A DNA stretch of 64,000 bases from contig JAJPGY010000037.1 in NCBI GenBank assembly GCA_021325555.1, positions 62,001-126,000 on the forward strand, read 5' to 3'. The DNA is from Pseudomonadota bacterium (GTDB lineage Bacteria > Cyanobacteriota > Vampirovibrionia > Obscuribacterales > Obscuribacteraceae). Every line of letters begins with the position of its first letter. The first letter of the stretch is position 1. This document shows positions 50,945 through 59,577 of this stretch, piece by piece. A program made the translations under genes and the position numbers. The notes under the pieces were generated by a model, which saw nothing but the letters and a program-made list of their open reading frames with translations, was not told the origin of the DNA and ran no database searches.

Positions 50945-51874
50945 ATGGATCTGAAGGAATGGTTCGCCAGCAGGCGCCAGAAGCGCGAGGCGATGCAAGT
51001 CAAGCAGCCGCTGACCACCGAGGAGTACTGCGCCCTCTGGACCCAGTGCTTTCAGTGCCGGGAGCTGCTTTACACGCGCGACCTGCGCAACAACTTCCAT
51101 GTCTGCCCGAAATGCCAGTACCATTTCCGCATAGGGGCCGAAGAGCGCATCGAGCAGATCTGCGATGCCGGCTCGTTTGCGGAGCTCTTTTCGAACCTGG
51201 AGTCGGCCGACCCGCTGGGCTTTGTCGACACGGACACCTATCCGAACCGCATGATGGAGGCCACGCGGAAGTCCGGGCTGAAGGAGGCCGTGGTCACCGG
51301 CACCTGTTTGATCGAGGGCACCGCCTGCGCCCTGGCCGTGATGGATTTCGGGCACTTTGGCGGCTCCATGGGCTCGGTGGTCGGCGAAAAGACGACCCGC
51401 CTGATTGAGAAAGCGCTCGAACTGTCCCTGCCGCTGGTGATCGTCTCGAGCTCCGGCGGGGCGCGCATGCAGGAGGGGATCTTCAGCCTCATGCAGATGG
51501 CCAAGACCAGCTCGGCGCTGCACAGCCTTCACAAGGCCGGGCTGCTCTACATCTCGGTTCTCACCGAGCCGACCTTCGGTGGCGTCACGGCCAGCTTCGC
51601 CATGCTCGGGGACTTCATAATCGCCGAGCCGGGGGCCCGCATCGGTTTTGCCGGGCGGCGCGTGATCGAGCAGACGATCCGGCAGAAGCTGCCCAACGAG
51701 TTTCAAACCGCCGAGCACCTGCTCAAGCACGGTCAGGTGGACATGGTGGTCGAGCGGTCCAGGCTCAAGGAGGTGCTTAACCGCCTGATGAGCTTCCACG
51801 CCCGCCCGCCTGCCGGCCAGCCGCACAACGGCCCGCGCGGCCGCCAGGCGGCCGAGACGGTTTCCAGGCGTTAG
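50945..51874 (+). CDS. accD: Acetyl-CoA carboxylase, carboxyltransferase subunit beta
   Basis: Zinc-binding beta subunit of the carboxyltransferase that makes malonyl-CoA for fatty-acid synthesis. The 309 residues have the zinc ribbon CFQC...CPKC (about 34-56) and the crotonase-like core with SSSGGARMQEGIFSLMQMAK, LTEPTFGGVTASFA and EPGARIGFAGRRVIEQT. The ATG at 50945 (after GGATGGGAAGTC) gives the conserved MDLKEWF start; the frame remains open upstream to 50822 but that part is not conserved-looking. accA follows 12 bases later. Confidence 0.95.
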   Translation: MDLKEWFASRRQKREAMQVKQPLTTEEYCALWTQCFQCRELLYTRDLRNNFHVCPKCQYHFRIGAEERIEQICDAGSFAELFSNLESADPLGFVDTDTYPNRMMEATRKSGLKEAVVTGTCLIEGTACALAVMDFGHFGGSMGSVVGEKTTRLIEKALELSLPLVIVSSSGGARMQEGIFSLMQMAKTSSALHSLHKAGLLYISVLTEPTFGGVTASFAMLGDFIIAEPGARIGFAGRRVIEQTIRQKLPNEFQTAEHLLKHGQVDMVVERSRLKEVLNRLMSFHARPPAGQPHNGPRGRQAAETVSRR

Positions 51875-51885
51875 AAGGGGGCAAG

Positions 51886-52872
51886 ATGCCGGCACAACTG
51901 GAGAAGAAGATTGTTCCCCTGGAGTTCGAGCAGCCGCTCATGCTCCTGTCGCAGCAGATCGAGGCGCTGGAGAAGCAGCTTGCCGACAACCCGAACCCGG
52001 ACCTCGAGGCGGACATCTCCCAGTTGCACGAGCAGTACAACCATCTCCGGCGATCCCTTTACGCCAACCTGCGCCCGATCGATCACCTGGCCATCGCCCG
52101 CCATCCGCAGCGCCCCTACACGCGCGATTACTTCGACCGCTGGGATCCGCAGTGGATCGAGGTGCACGGCGACAGGCAGGGCGCCGACGACCCGGCCATG
52201 GTGGCGGCCCTCCTTACCCTGGACGGCATCGGCGTGGTGGCGATCGGCACCCAGAAAGGGCGGACCTTGCGCGACAAGCAGCAGTGCAATTTCGGCATGC
52301 CGCAGCCGGAAGGCTATCGCAAGGCGCTCAGGCTCTTTCACCACGCCGAGAAGTTCGGGTTGCCGGTGGTGACGCTCATCGACACCCCGGGCGCCTATCC
52401 GGGCATGGCTGCCGAGGAGCACAACCAGGCGCAGGCGATCGCCATGAACCTGCGCGAGCTTTCCGCCTTGAGCGTGCCGGTGGTGGCGCTGGTCACCGGC
52501 GAGGGCGGCTCGGGCGGGGCGCTGGCGATCGGGGTCACCAACCGCATCCTGATGCTGGAGCACTCCGTCTATTCGGTGATCTCGCCGGAAGGCTGCGCGT
52601 CTATCCTCTGGCGGTCGGGCGAGAAGGTGGCCGAGGCCGCGCAGGCCATGAAGATCACCGCCCGCGAGCTGTTCTCCTTGAAGGTGGTGGACGAGGTGAT
52701 CGATGAGCCGCTTGGCGGGGCGCACCATGACGCCGACTTTGCCGCCCGGGTGGCCGGCCAGGCGATCGCGGGCCACCTGAGAGACCTGGGCAAGATGAGC
52801 GGCGACCAGCTGCGCGAGGACAGGCAGAGCAAGTTCCGCCGCATGGGCAGCTTCATCGAGTCCGGCTCCTGA
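51886..52872 (+). CDS. accA: Acetyl-CoA carboxylase, carboxyltransferase subunit alpha
   Basis: Alpha subunit partner of AccD. The 328 residues include the N-terminal helices (FEQPLMLLSQQIEALEKQL), DRWDPQWIEVHGDRQGADDPAMV, the core FGLPVVTLIDTPGAYPGM, and GEGGSGGALAIGVTNRILMLEHSVYSVI with its oxyanion glycines (quoted in part). AAGGGGG precedes the ATG. Full length; the accD-accA order allows equal synthesis of the two subunits. No biotin carrier or biotin carboxylase gene is in the window. Confidence 0.95.
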   Translation: MPAQLEKKIVPLEFEQPLMLLSQQIEALEKQLADNPNPDLEADISQLHEQYNHLRRSLYANLRPIDHLAIARHPQRPYTRDYFDRWDPQWIEVHGDRQGADDPAMVAALLTLDGIGVVAIGTQKGRTLRDKQQCNFGMPQPEGYRKALRLFHHAEKFGLPVVTLIDTPGAYPGMAAEEHNQAQAIAMNLRELSALSVPVVALVTGEGGSGGALAIGVTNRILMLEHSVYSVISPEGCASILWRSGEKVAEAAQAMKITARELFSLKVVDEVIDEPLGGAHHDADFAARVAGQAIAGHLRDLGKMSGDQLREDRQSKFRRMGSFIESGS

Positions 52873-52899
52873 GCCAGCTTGCGCGGGGCGAGCGCAGCA

Positions 52900-54492
52900 C
52901 TACTTGATCATCTTTCTGTAACGCCGCATCAGCTGCCGGGCGCGGGGCACGTTCCTGCCGGTGACCCTGGACAGAAGGGAAACCGCCTGCCGGTAGCTGC
53001 GCTTCTGCGCCTGGCGGTCGGCAAGCTGCATGTAGATCTTGTTCAGCAGCTCGGCGTCGGTGTGGCTGAGCTTGCCCTGCCCTTTCCTTGCCTCGAGAAT
53101 GTCCATGGCCGGCTCGAGCTTGCCGGCGGCGTAGAGCGCTGACGGGTCACCACCGGCGGTGAGCAGGGAAGGCAGCATCGGCTTCAGGCGCGCATCCACG
53201 AACCGGCCGACCGGCTGCTGGCCCCGGGCGAACCAGAGGAGGGCGGTGACAAGGACCATGGTGACCGCATAGGGTAGGCTGCGCTGCAGCAAGCCGATCA
53301 CCCGGGCGGAGAAGGGAACCGCGGCGCGCGTCCTGGGCATGCGCTGGGTTATCGACTGGGCGGAGGGCTCGTTTGAGAGCGAGGATTTCACCCACTTCTG
53401 AATTTCCTCCTCGAGCTGGCGGTTCTTGGCGGCCAGCTGCGCCGTCACCGCTTCCTGTATCGAGCCGTGGCTGCCCGCCTTCCCCGCTGACGCAAACGAG
53501 GGGGCGTACTCGCTCGCCTGTCCGGACCCGGCGGCGGCTTCGTGCTCCGACAGGCCGGCCTCGAGCTCCTCCCAGAAGAGATCCATGGTCTGCGGGCGCT
53601 CCTCAGGCCGCTTGCCGAGAGCGCGCGCGATCGCCTTTTCCAGCCCCGGGCCGAACCGGAGATCGGGGCGCACGGCAACCAGCTTCGGCGGCGACTCCGA
53701 GCAGTGCATGGACATGAGCGTGACCAGATCCTTGGCCAGAAAGGGCAGGCGGCCGGTGAGCATCTCAAAGATGACCACCGCCAGCGAGTAGATATCGGTG
53801 CGGTGATCGACCTCGTGACCGCGAAACTGCTCCGGGCTCATGTAAGCCGGGCTGCCGCATACCATGCCGGTTGCCGTGATCCTCAGCAGCGTCTCCTCGC
53901 CTCCCTGAATGATCTTGGCGATGCCGAAGTCCACCACCTTCACCCAGTCTTTCTGCGTGTTGGTCTGTTCGAGGATGATGTTGTCCGGCTTGATGTCGCG
54001 GTGCACCACAGCGTGCTTGTGGGCGTCCGACAGCGCGTCGCAGATCTGCTTGATAATCGAGGCGGCCTCGTCGACCGGCAGGTACTCCCGCTCCTCAAGC
54101 AAATGGGCCAGCGAGATGCCCTCGAGCAGGTCCATGACGATGTAAGGTTGCCCGCCGGCCATGACGCCGTAGTCGAAGAGGGTGATGATGTGCGGGTGGT
54201 TGAGGCGGCTGGCCGCCCTGGCTTGCTGGTGGAAGCGCTTGATCGCCTCGTTGTCGGCCGCCAGGTGCGGGTGGAGCACCTTGACCGCCACCCCGCGTCC
54301 GATCAACTCCTGGCTGGCCTTGTAGACCATGCCCATCGCACCGCGCCCGATCACCGACTCGATCTTGTAGCGACCCTGCAGGACGGTGCCGATGAGCGGA
54401 TCGTCGCCGATCGGCACCAGGGCGACGTTGTCCTTCGGGCAGATCTCCGTGTCGTCGTTGAATTCGAGGTGGCAGCTCAGGCAAAGTTTCAT
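52900..54492 (-). CDS. Membrane Ser/Thr protein kinase with N-terminal zinc ribbon
   Basis: A Hanks-type kinase of 530 residues. An N-terminal ribbon with CLSC and a following CPKD (residues 4-20) may bind zinc. The kinase domain (about 38-300) has P-loop IGRGAMGMVYKA, catalytic loop VVHRDIKPDNIIL, DFG in VVDFGIAK and SPEQ in place of APE; it should be active. A disordered segment, one membrane helix (about 403-425, ending LVTALLWFARG) and a 105-residue outer tail rich in helical repeats (TPR-like) follow. No PASTA domain. The substrate is unknown. No clear ribosome site. Divergent from an MFS transporter gene. Confidence 0.88.
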   Translation of the reverse strand: MKLCLSCHLEFNDDTEICPKDNVALVPIGDDPLIGTVLQGRYKIESVIGRGAMGMVYKASQELIGRGVAVKVLHPHLAADNEAIKRFHQQARAASRLNHPHIITLFDYGVMAGGQPYIVMDLLEGISLAHLLEEREYLPVDEAASIIKQICDALSDAHKHAVVHRDIKPDNIILEQTNTQKDWVKVVDFGIAKIIQGGEETLLRITATGMVCGSPAYMSPEQFRGHEVDHRTDIYSLAVVIFEMLTGRLPFLAKDLVTLMSMHCSESPPKLVAVRPDLRFGPGLEKAIARALGKRPEERPQTMDLFWEELEAGLSEHEAAAGSGQASEYAPSFASAGKAGSHGSIQEAVTAQLAAKNRQLEEEIQKWVKSSLSNEPSAQSITQRMPRTRAAVPFSARVIGLLQRSLPYAVTMVLVTALLWFARGQQPVGRFVDARLKPMLPSLLTAGGDPSALYAAGKLEPAMDILEARKGQGKLSHTDAELLNKIYMQLADRQAQKRSYRQAVSLLSRVTGRNVPRARQLMRRYRKMIK

Positions 54493-54595
54493 CGTCTAAT
54501 TATTTTGTTTCGATTTCCGGCCCCCTCCCAACCTTACATTACATTAGACCTACGTGGGGCATCGACCCCATAAGCACCACCTGTGAGCACGGACC

Positions 54596-55828
54596 ATGCA
54601 AGAAGGCAGCAACAAAAAGACGAGCAAGCTCCCGCTTCTGCTCATTTTCTTCACCGTTTTCATCGACCTCATCGGCTTCGGCATCATCATCCCGCTTTTG
54701 CCCACCTTCGCCGAGAAGTTCGGTGCCGGCGGTCTGGTCGTCGGTCTGCTCCTTATGTCGTACTCCTTGATGCAGTTCTTCTTCACCCCCTTCTGGGGCC
54801 GCTTGTCGGACAACGTCGGGCGCCGGCCAATTCTTCTTGTCAGCCTCGCCGCATCGGCTATCGGATACATCATCTGGGGTTTTTCCGGCTCGCTGGCCTT
54901 GCTTTTCGTTTCGCGGATCGTGGCCGGGCTGGGCAACGCCAACCTGGCCGTGGCCCAGGCTTACATCGCCGACGTGACGACGGCGGAGAACCGGGCCAAG
55001 GGGATGGGCATCGTCGGGGCAGCCTTCGGGCTCGGCTTCGTGCTCGGGCCGGCGATCGGCGGCCTGTGCGCAGCCCACAACTACCAGCTGGCCGGCTTCG
55101 TGGCGGCCGGCTTCAGCTTGCTGGACCTGGTGCTCACGGCCGCCTTTCTGCCCGAGCCGCCGAAGCGCAGCCAGGCTGGACACGAGCGCTTCGTGCTCGA
55201 GCCCAACTTCTACTGGCGGACGCTTGCCGACGGCACCCTGCGGGCGCCGCTTTCCATTTTCTTCATCGCCACCTTCGCCTTCGCCATGATGGAGACGACG
55301 CTGGTTCTGCTGACCGAGCACCAGTTCGGCTTCAACGCCCGAGACAACGGGCTCATGTTCGCCTATATAGGCTTTGTCATGGTCTTCGTTCAGGGCGGGC
55401 TTATCGGGCGCCTCTCCAAGCGCTTCGGTGAGAAGAAGCTGGTGGTAGCCGGCTCCCTTCTGGTGGCGCTCGGCCTGTTCCTCACGCCGCTCACCAGCTC
55501 GCAGCCGGTGCTCTACGCCGCATTGGCCCTCCTGGCCGTCGGCTCGGGGATTGTCAACCCGTCCAACCAGAGCATCCTCTCCAAGCTGGCCGCCAGCGAG
55601 CAGGTGGGCGGGGTAATGGGCGTGGGCCAGTCGCTCTCCACCCTGGGCCGCATTCTGGGACCGATCGCCGGCGGTGCCGCCTTCCAGTGCCTGGGCATGG
55701 CCAGCCCCTATGACATCGGGGCGGCGGTGATGCTGGTAGCTTTTGCCGTCGCCCTCGCGCTGCCGCGGCCTGTTCGCCCGCAAGAGGCGGCCAGCGACGC
55801 CAAGCACCCGGAGCCCACCCAGGCTTGA
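54596..55828 (+). CDS. MFS drug/metabolite transporter, TetA-like
   Basis: A 12-helix major facilitator of 410 residues, close to the tetracycline-efflux (TCR/TetA) branch. Motifs: DLIGFGIIIPLLP in helix 1, GRLSDNVGRRPILL between helices 2 and 3 (motif A), and a central loop around PEPPKRSQAGHERF. Such transporters exchange a drug or metabolite for protons; resistance cannot be inferred from sequence. A short first stretch (QEGSNKKTSK) is cytosolic. It is divergent from the Ser/Thr kinase gene. Confidence 0.85.
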   Translation: MQEGSNKKTSKLPLLLIFFTVFIDLIGFGIIIPLLPTFAEKFGAGGLVVGLLLMSYSLMQFFFTPFWGRLSDNVGRRPILLVSLAASAIGYIIWGFSGSLALLFVSRIVAGLGNANLAVAQAYIADVTTAENRAKGMGIVGAAFGLGFVLGPAIGGLCAAHNYQLAGFVAAGFSLLDLVLTAAFLPEPPKRSQAGHERFVLEPNFYWRTLADGTLRAPLSIFFIATFAFAMMETTLVLLTEHQFGFNARDNGLMFAYIGFVMVFVQGGLIGRLSKRFGEKKLVVAGSLLVALGLFLTPLTSSQPVLYAALALLAVGSGIVNPSNQSILSKLAASEQVGGVMGVGQSLSTLGRILGPIAGGAAFQCLGMASPYDIGAAVMLVAFAVALALPRPVRPQEAASDAKHPEPTQA

Positions 55829-56182
55829 GCGAAGGACCGGCACAGCGGGGAGCTTTCCCGTTTCGCCCCGGGGCACGTTATTAAGTTGTAACGCGGGCTG
55901 TTCACGAGCGGGCAAGCCCGGTCTCGAAAGTGGCGCCCAGCCGTTGTTTCGGACGACCGGCCGTCCGCTCGCCCGGGTCGGGCGTTAAGGTTTAATCACC
56001 TGGTCTCAGGTCGCCCAAAAAGAGGGCCGGTTACACCCGCGGTTCCCGGGCGACAAACCCGCCGCGCCCTTGCCGCCGCGCTCGCCTGTTGTTTAAAACC
56101 GGCTGGCAGCGGGTAGATTGTGGGCAGGAAAGTCGAATCTCAAGGGCTTGGCTTCCTGGATCCTGGGAAATATCCAGAAGGG
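55829..56182. other. Intergenic gap with clustered hairpins
   Basis: About 350 bases with no supported coding frame. Two neighbouring stems stand out: CGGACG/CGTCCG (55950-55967, 6-base loop), and a two-tier hairpin at 55980-56016 in which GGGCG...CGCCC encloses a 13-base bulge and ACCTG-GTCT-CAGGT. The latter is followed by AAAAA on the plus strand. I do not recognise a known riboswitch or structured RNA, and the strand is unclear. Confidence 0.4.
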
Positions 56183-56211
56183 GATTGCATAAATTTAAGA
56201 GTGTGCTATAT
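56183..56211 (+). promoter_or_regulatory. Sigma70-type promoter for the 37-residue small ORF
   Basis: -35 TTGCAT, a 16-base spacer and -10 TATATT, in an AT-rich patch (coordinates good to a base or two). The transcript would begin about 120-130 bases before the small ORF and end at the strong terminator at 56480-56510, giving an RNA of roughly 290 bases. Confidence 0.6.
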
Positions 56212-56341
56212 TGATCCAGCTTTCAAGCCCTGTGTGGCTTTTAACGGCAAGCCTTACCAGATCTGGATTCGACCGACCACCCGCTGGACAACGGGTGAAG
56301 GCAGTGGCGGGCTTGAGCCGAAAGAGGTAGAAAGGAAGGAT

Positions 56342-56455
56342 ATGGAGACTCGACAACAACAGGATGTCCAGAAGCGTTATCAGCAAGAGCTGAGCCGTTA
56401 CCAGAAACAGATCCAGCAGACCAAGAAGCTGCTGGGCAAGAAGAAGGCTGCCTGA
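56342..56455 (+). CDS. Small Gln/Lys-rich coiled-coil protein, 37 residues
   Basis: The product (start METRQQQDVQKRYQQELS, end TKKLLGKKKAA) is highly charged and helical in pattern. AAAGGAAGGAT gives a strong ribosome site right before the ATG. The frame is open further upstream to a GTG at 56120, which would add 74 residues, but that part overlaps the promoter and reads like non-coding sequence. It has its own promoter and a strong terminator, so it is a one-gene unit. No family recognised; the basic end suggests nucleic-acid or membrane contact. Confidence 0.6.
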   Translation: METRQQQDVQKRYQQELSRYQKQIQQTKKLLGKKKAA

Positions 56456-56479
56456 CAACGCCCAGGGCGCCTGGTGAAC

Positions 56480-56510
56480 AAGGAACCGGCGGGAGTGCCG
56501 GTTCCTTTTG
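56480..56510 (+). terminator. Rho-independent terminator after the small ORF
   Basis: A perfect 11-bp stem, AAGGAACCGGC / GCCGGTTCCTT, with a 6-base loop GGGAGT, followed by a TTTTGGTTTG tail. Strong by composition and tail. Confidence 0.88.
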
Positions 56511-56581
56511 GTTTGATCGCTTAGGACAAGGTAAATCGCGGCTCAGTATAGAGAAATGCTCTTCTGTTAGGCTATTTCTTT

Positions 56582-58069
56582 ATGAGCGACGATAACCCCA
56601 GCGCAGCGGGCGGTTCCGAAGAAGCCAGCAAGCTCAGCCGGCTGTGGCGAAGCCCGGACGTAGAGCGGATTCTGTCGCGCTACGACATCGAGTCCACCGC
56701 CGCTCACGTGCGCATGCTCGGTGAGACCGGCATCGTGCACGATTCGGTGGCGCATTCGGTGCTTGAGGCGCTGGACAGGATCAAGGGCGAGCTCGGACAG
56801 GGAAAGTCCTTCCTGCGCCCGGAGCATCCCGATGTGCATACGGCGCTGGAGGCCCGTCTCGGCGAGCTGGTCGGCGAGGCGGCAGCCACCGTGCGGGTGG
56901 CCGTATCAACCAACGATCAGCTGGCCACCGACATTCGGCTCTGGCTGCGCGATGTGGTGGTCGAGCTTTTTGGCTCCCTCATCGATCTGCGCTCGACGCT
57001 GATCGATCTGGCCGATCGCGACATGCAGGTGCTGATGCCGGGCTACACCCACATGCAGCCGGCGATGCCTATCCTGCTTTCCCACTGGTGGCTGGCCATC
57101 GAGGCCCGCTTTCGCGCCGACTTTACCCGCCTGTCCGACCTCTACCGGCGGCTTAACGCGCTCCCCCTGGGGGCCGGGGCGCTCTCGGGCATCGCGCAGC
57201 CGATCGATCGCCAGCTGGTGGCCCGCTACCTGGGTTTTGACGAGGTGATCGAAAACAGCCTGATCGCCGTTTTTGATCGCGATTACCTGATCGAGTTCGC
57301 GTCCTTCGCCAGCGTTGCCGGACTGCACCTCTCCCAGGTCGGCGCCGATCTGCTCATGTGGAGCACGCAGGAGTTCGGATTCGTCAGCTTGCGGAAAGCT
57401 TTTGTTTTCCCCAGCCGGACCATGCCGCAGAAGCGCAACCCGGTCGTGCTGGAGGTGCTGCGCTCGCGCCCGTCGATCATCCTCGGCCGGCTGGTGGAGT
57501 TCGTCTCCACCTTGAAGGCGGTGCCGATGGGTTTCAGCGAGGAGCTGCAGGTCTGCCTGCCCAGCCTGCTGTCCGTCGCCGACAACCTGGCGGCCGCCCT
57601 CGAGCTCGCCCGGACCGTCTTGCCGGCAATCGAGGTCAACGCCGAGCGCATGAAGGAGGCCGCGTCGGCCGATCTCACCAACGCGGCCGCCGCCGTGGAC
57701 TATCTGGTGGCCCGGGGGCTGCCGGCGGAGAAGGCGGCCAAGGTGGTCGACGATCTGGTGAGCTATTGCCGGCAGCGCAAGAAGTACCTTGCCGACCTGG
57801 AGCTCAACGAGTGGCAGCAGTTCTCGCCGGCATTCGCCGAGGACATTCACGAGCACGTGACCGTAGAGGGGTCCGTGGGGGCCCGCTCCTCATATGGTGG
57901 CACGTCGCTCGAGCAGGTGATGATGGCCCTCGAGCGCGCCAGGGAGGTTCTGCGCTATGATCGCGAGCACCTTCCCAAGCTGGCCCGCCAGCGGCTTGTC
58001 GAGGGCAAACAGGGCAGGGAAGGCGAGGGATCGCCCGCCGTGTCCGCCTGTATGGAAGCGGAGGGCTAA
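56582..58069 (+). CDS. argH: Argininosuccinate lyase-like protein
   Basis: Fumarase/aspartase-superfamily lyase of 495 residues; the best match is argininosuccinate lyase, which makes arginine and fumarate. Seen: VAVSTNDQLATDIRLWLRD, the conserved GYTHMQPAMPILLSHWWLA, LPLGAGALSG, and the C-terminal YGGTSLEQVMMAL matching the GGTAP region. Two departures: the usual N-terminal WGGRF is replaced by SRLWRSPDVER, and the catalytic loop GSSxMPQKxNP reads FPSRTMPQKRNP, keeping only one Ser. It may still be ArgH, or a paralogue with changed activity. No ribosome site is clear. Next gene 23 bases later. No other arginine gene is nearby. Confidence 0.75.
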   Translation: MSDDNPSAAGGSEEASKLSRLWRSPDVERILSRYDIESTAAHVRMLGETGIVHDSVAHSVLEALDRIKGELGQGKSFLRPEHPDVHTALEARLGELVGEAAATVRVAVSTNDQLATDIRLWLRDVVVELFGSLIDLRSTLIDLADRDMQVLMPGYTHMQPAMPILLSHWWLAIEARFRADFTRLSDLYRRLNALPLGAGALSGIAQPIDRQLVARYLGFDEVIENSLIAVFDRDYLIEFASFASVAGLHLSQVGADLLMWSTQEFGFVSLRKAFVFPSRTMPQKRNPVVLEVLRSRPSIILGRLVEFVSTLKAVPMGFSEELQVCLPSLLSVADNLAAALELARTVLPAIEVNAERMKEAASADLTNAAAAVDYLVARGLPAEKAAKVVDDLVSYCRQRKKYLADLELNEWQQFSPAFAEDIHEHVTVEGSVGARSSYGGTSLEQVMMALERAREVLRYDREHLPKLARQRLVEGKQGREGEGSPAVSACMEAEG

Positions 58070-58092
58070 AAGAAGATGAGGGCCGAAAGACG

Positions 58093-59130
58093 ATGAAGGC
58101 GATTGTGCTGGCAGCAGGGGTTGGTTCGCGCCTCGACCCTCTCACCACGCAGATTCCCAAACCGATGGTGCCGGTCGCCAACACGCCGGTTTTGGAGCAT
58201 ATTCTCAATCTCCTCAAGCGCCACGGCATAAGCGAGGTGGCCTTGAACCTGCACTACCTGCCCGCGCAGGTCAGCGACTACTTCGGCGACGGGTCCAGGC
58301 TGGGCATGAGTCTCCACTTCGAGCTCGAGGAGACGCTGTCCGGAGACGCGGGCGGCGTGCGCGCCCTGCGCCAGTACCTGGACGACGACACCTTCCTCGT
58401 GCTCATGGGGGATCTGCTGACGGACGCCGATCTCGGCGCCGTGGTCGCCGCCCACAAGAGGCTGGGGGCCCTGGCCACCATCGCCCTCAAGCGGGTGGAG
58501 GACGTCAGCCAGTTCGGCGTCGCGCTCCTCGACGGGCGGGGGCTGATCAAGGGCTTTCAGGAGAAGCCCGACCCCGACCAGGCGCTCTCCAACCTTGCCT
58601 CCACCGGCATCTATGTCTTCGAGCCGGAGATCTTCCAGCACATCCCGGCCTCCGGCGTCTACGGCTTCGGCCGCCAGCTTTTCCCGTCCCTGGTCGAGCG
58701 GGGGCTGCCGGTGGGCGGTGCGGAGATTGCCCAGTACTGGTCCGATGTTGGAACCATCCGACAGTACAGGCTGTCCAACTTCGACGCGCTCGAGGGCCGG
58801 GTGGCGGTGCCGCTGCCCGGGGACCGTACGCAGTGGGGCTGGCTGGGCGCCGGGTCCACGGTGGCCGATTCCTGCCGGGTGGAAGGACTGCTCATGGTCG
58901 GGCGCGGCACCAGGATTGCCGGGCGCGTGCGCATTCGCGGCCGGGTAATCGTCGGCGACAACTGCTTTGTGGATGAGGACGCCGAGCTCGAGGACAGCGT
59001 CGTCTGGTCGGAGGCCAGCGTGCAGCGCGGCGCCTCGATCAAGGACTCGGTGATCGGGCGCAACTGCGTGGTGAAAAACGGATCCAGGCACGTCGCCAAA
59101 GCGACGGTGGCCCCGAAGGTGCTGATCTGA
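58093..59130 (+). CDS. Sugar-phosphate nucleotidyltransferase with left-handed beta-helix
   Basis: A 345-residue enzyme that makes nucleotide sugars (GDP-mannose or dTDP/UDP-glucose type). N-terminal Rossmann-like domain (about 1-230) with the signature LAAGVGSRLDPLTTQIPKPM (GxGxRL and KP), VLMGDLLTD for metal and sugar binding, and GFQEKP. The C-terminal hexapeptide-repeat beta-helix (about 255-345, GRGTRIAGRVRIRGRVIVGD) fits GDP-mannose pyrophosphorylase-like proteins. It starts 23 bases after the argH-like gene, so probably cotranscribed. Confidence 0.85.
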   Translation: MKAIVLAAGVGSRLDPLTTQIPKPMVPVANTPVLEHILNLLKRHGISEVALNLHYLPAQVSDYFGDGSRLGMSLHFELEETLSGDAGGVRALRQYLDDDTFLVLMGDLLTDADLGAVVAAHKRLGALATIALKRVEDVSQFGVALLDGRGLIKGFQEKPDPDQALSNLASTGIYVFEPEIFQHIPASGVYGFGRQLFPSLVERGLPVGGAEIAQYWSDVGTIRQYRLSNFDALEGRVAVPLPGDRTQWGWLGAGSTVADSCRVEGLLMVGRGTRIAGRVRIRGRVIVGDNCFVDEDAELEDSVVWSEASVQRGASIKDSVIGRNCVVKNGSRHVAKATVAPKVLI

Positions 59131-59135
59131 CCGGA

Positions 59136-59339
59136 TCAGGCGGAGAGCTTGGGCTCGCTATCCGAGTCCGAGTGCGATGCTTTCCAGATCTCCATCCACA
59201 GCCAGTAGTGGAAAGGATTGAGGTTGGGGTCGCCCGGCTCCAGCAACGACATCCAGGTGCGCGCATCGGGAAAGCGTTTCGCCAGGCTGTAGCAGTCCGC
59301 CATCCACAGCACCTGTTCTCCTTTCTCTTGCATTAGCAT
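59136..59339 (-). CDS. Small protein of unknown function, 67 residues
   Basis: A Trp-rich 67-residue protein (NPFHYWLWMEIWKAS, VLWMADCYSLAKRFPD) with an acidic/Ser tail. The start at 59339 has GAGGG 7 bases upstream; a longer frame to 59378 has none. No signal peptide or known motif. It converges on the nucleotidyltransferase gene with a 5-base gap. Confidence 0.5.
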   Translation of the reverse strand: MLMQEKGEQVLWMADCYSLAKRFPDARTWMSLLEPGDPNLNPFHYWLWMEIWKASHSDSDSEPKLSA

Positions 59340-59577
59340 CGGGTATCCCTCGCCTCGGTGTGGCAGCACTGCTCCCACAGGTTGGTCATACCCGATTTCC
59401 CGTCGCCTGAAACCGCACTTTTTTGTTGGGGCGTTACAAAAATTAGTGCTTCGCTCGCCGGCGCTCGCTGCGCGCGGGCTGCGCCTCCTTGGCTTGCGGG
59501 GTGCGGCGGATCGTGGTGCGGGCCGGCATGCCCCGCCCCTGCGGGTGCTGGTTGGGCGCTCCGGGGCCTGCGCGGTG

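Noticed and set aside
56120..56341. Upstream extension of the 37-residue small ORF to a GTG
   Set aside because: It would overlap the promoter -35/-10 and lacks a ribosome site; the downstream ATG has a strong one. Kept as an alternative in the feature note.
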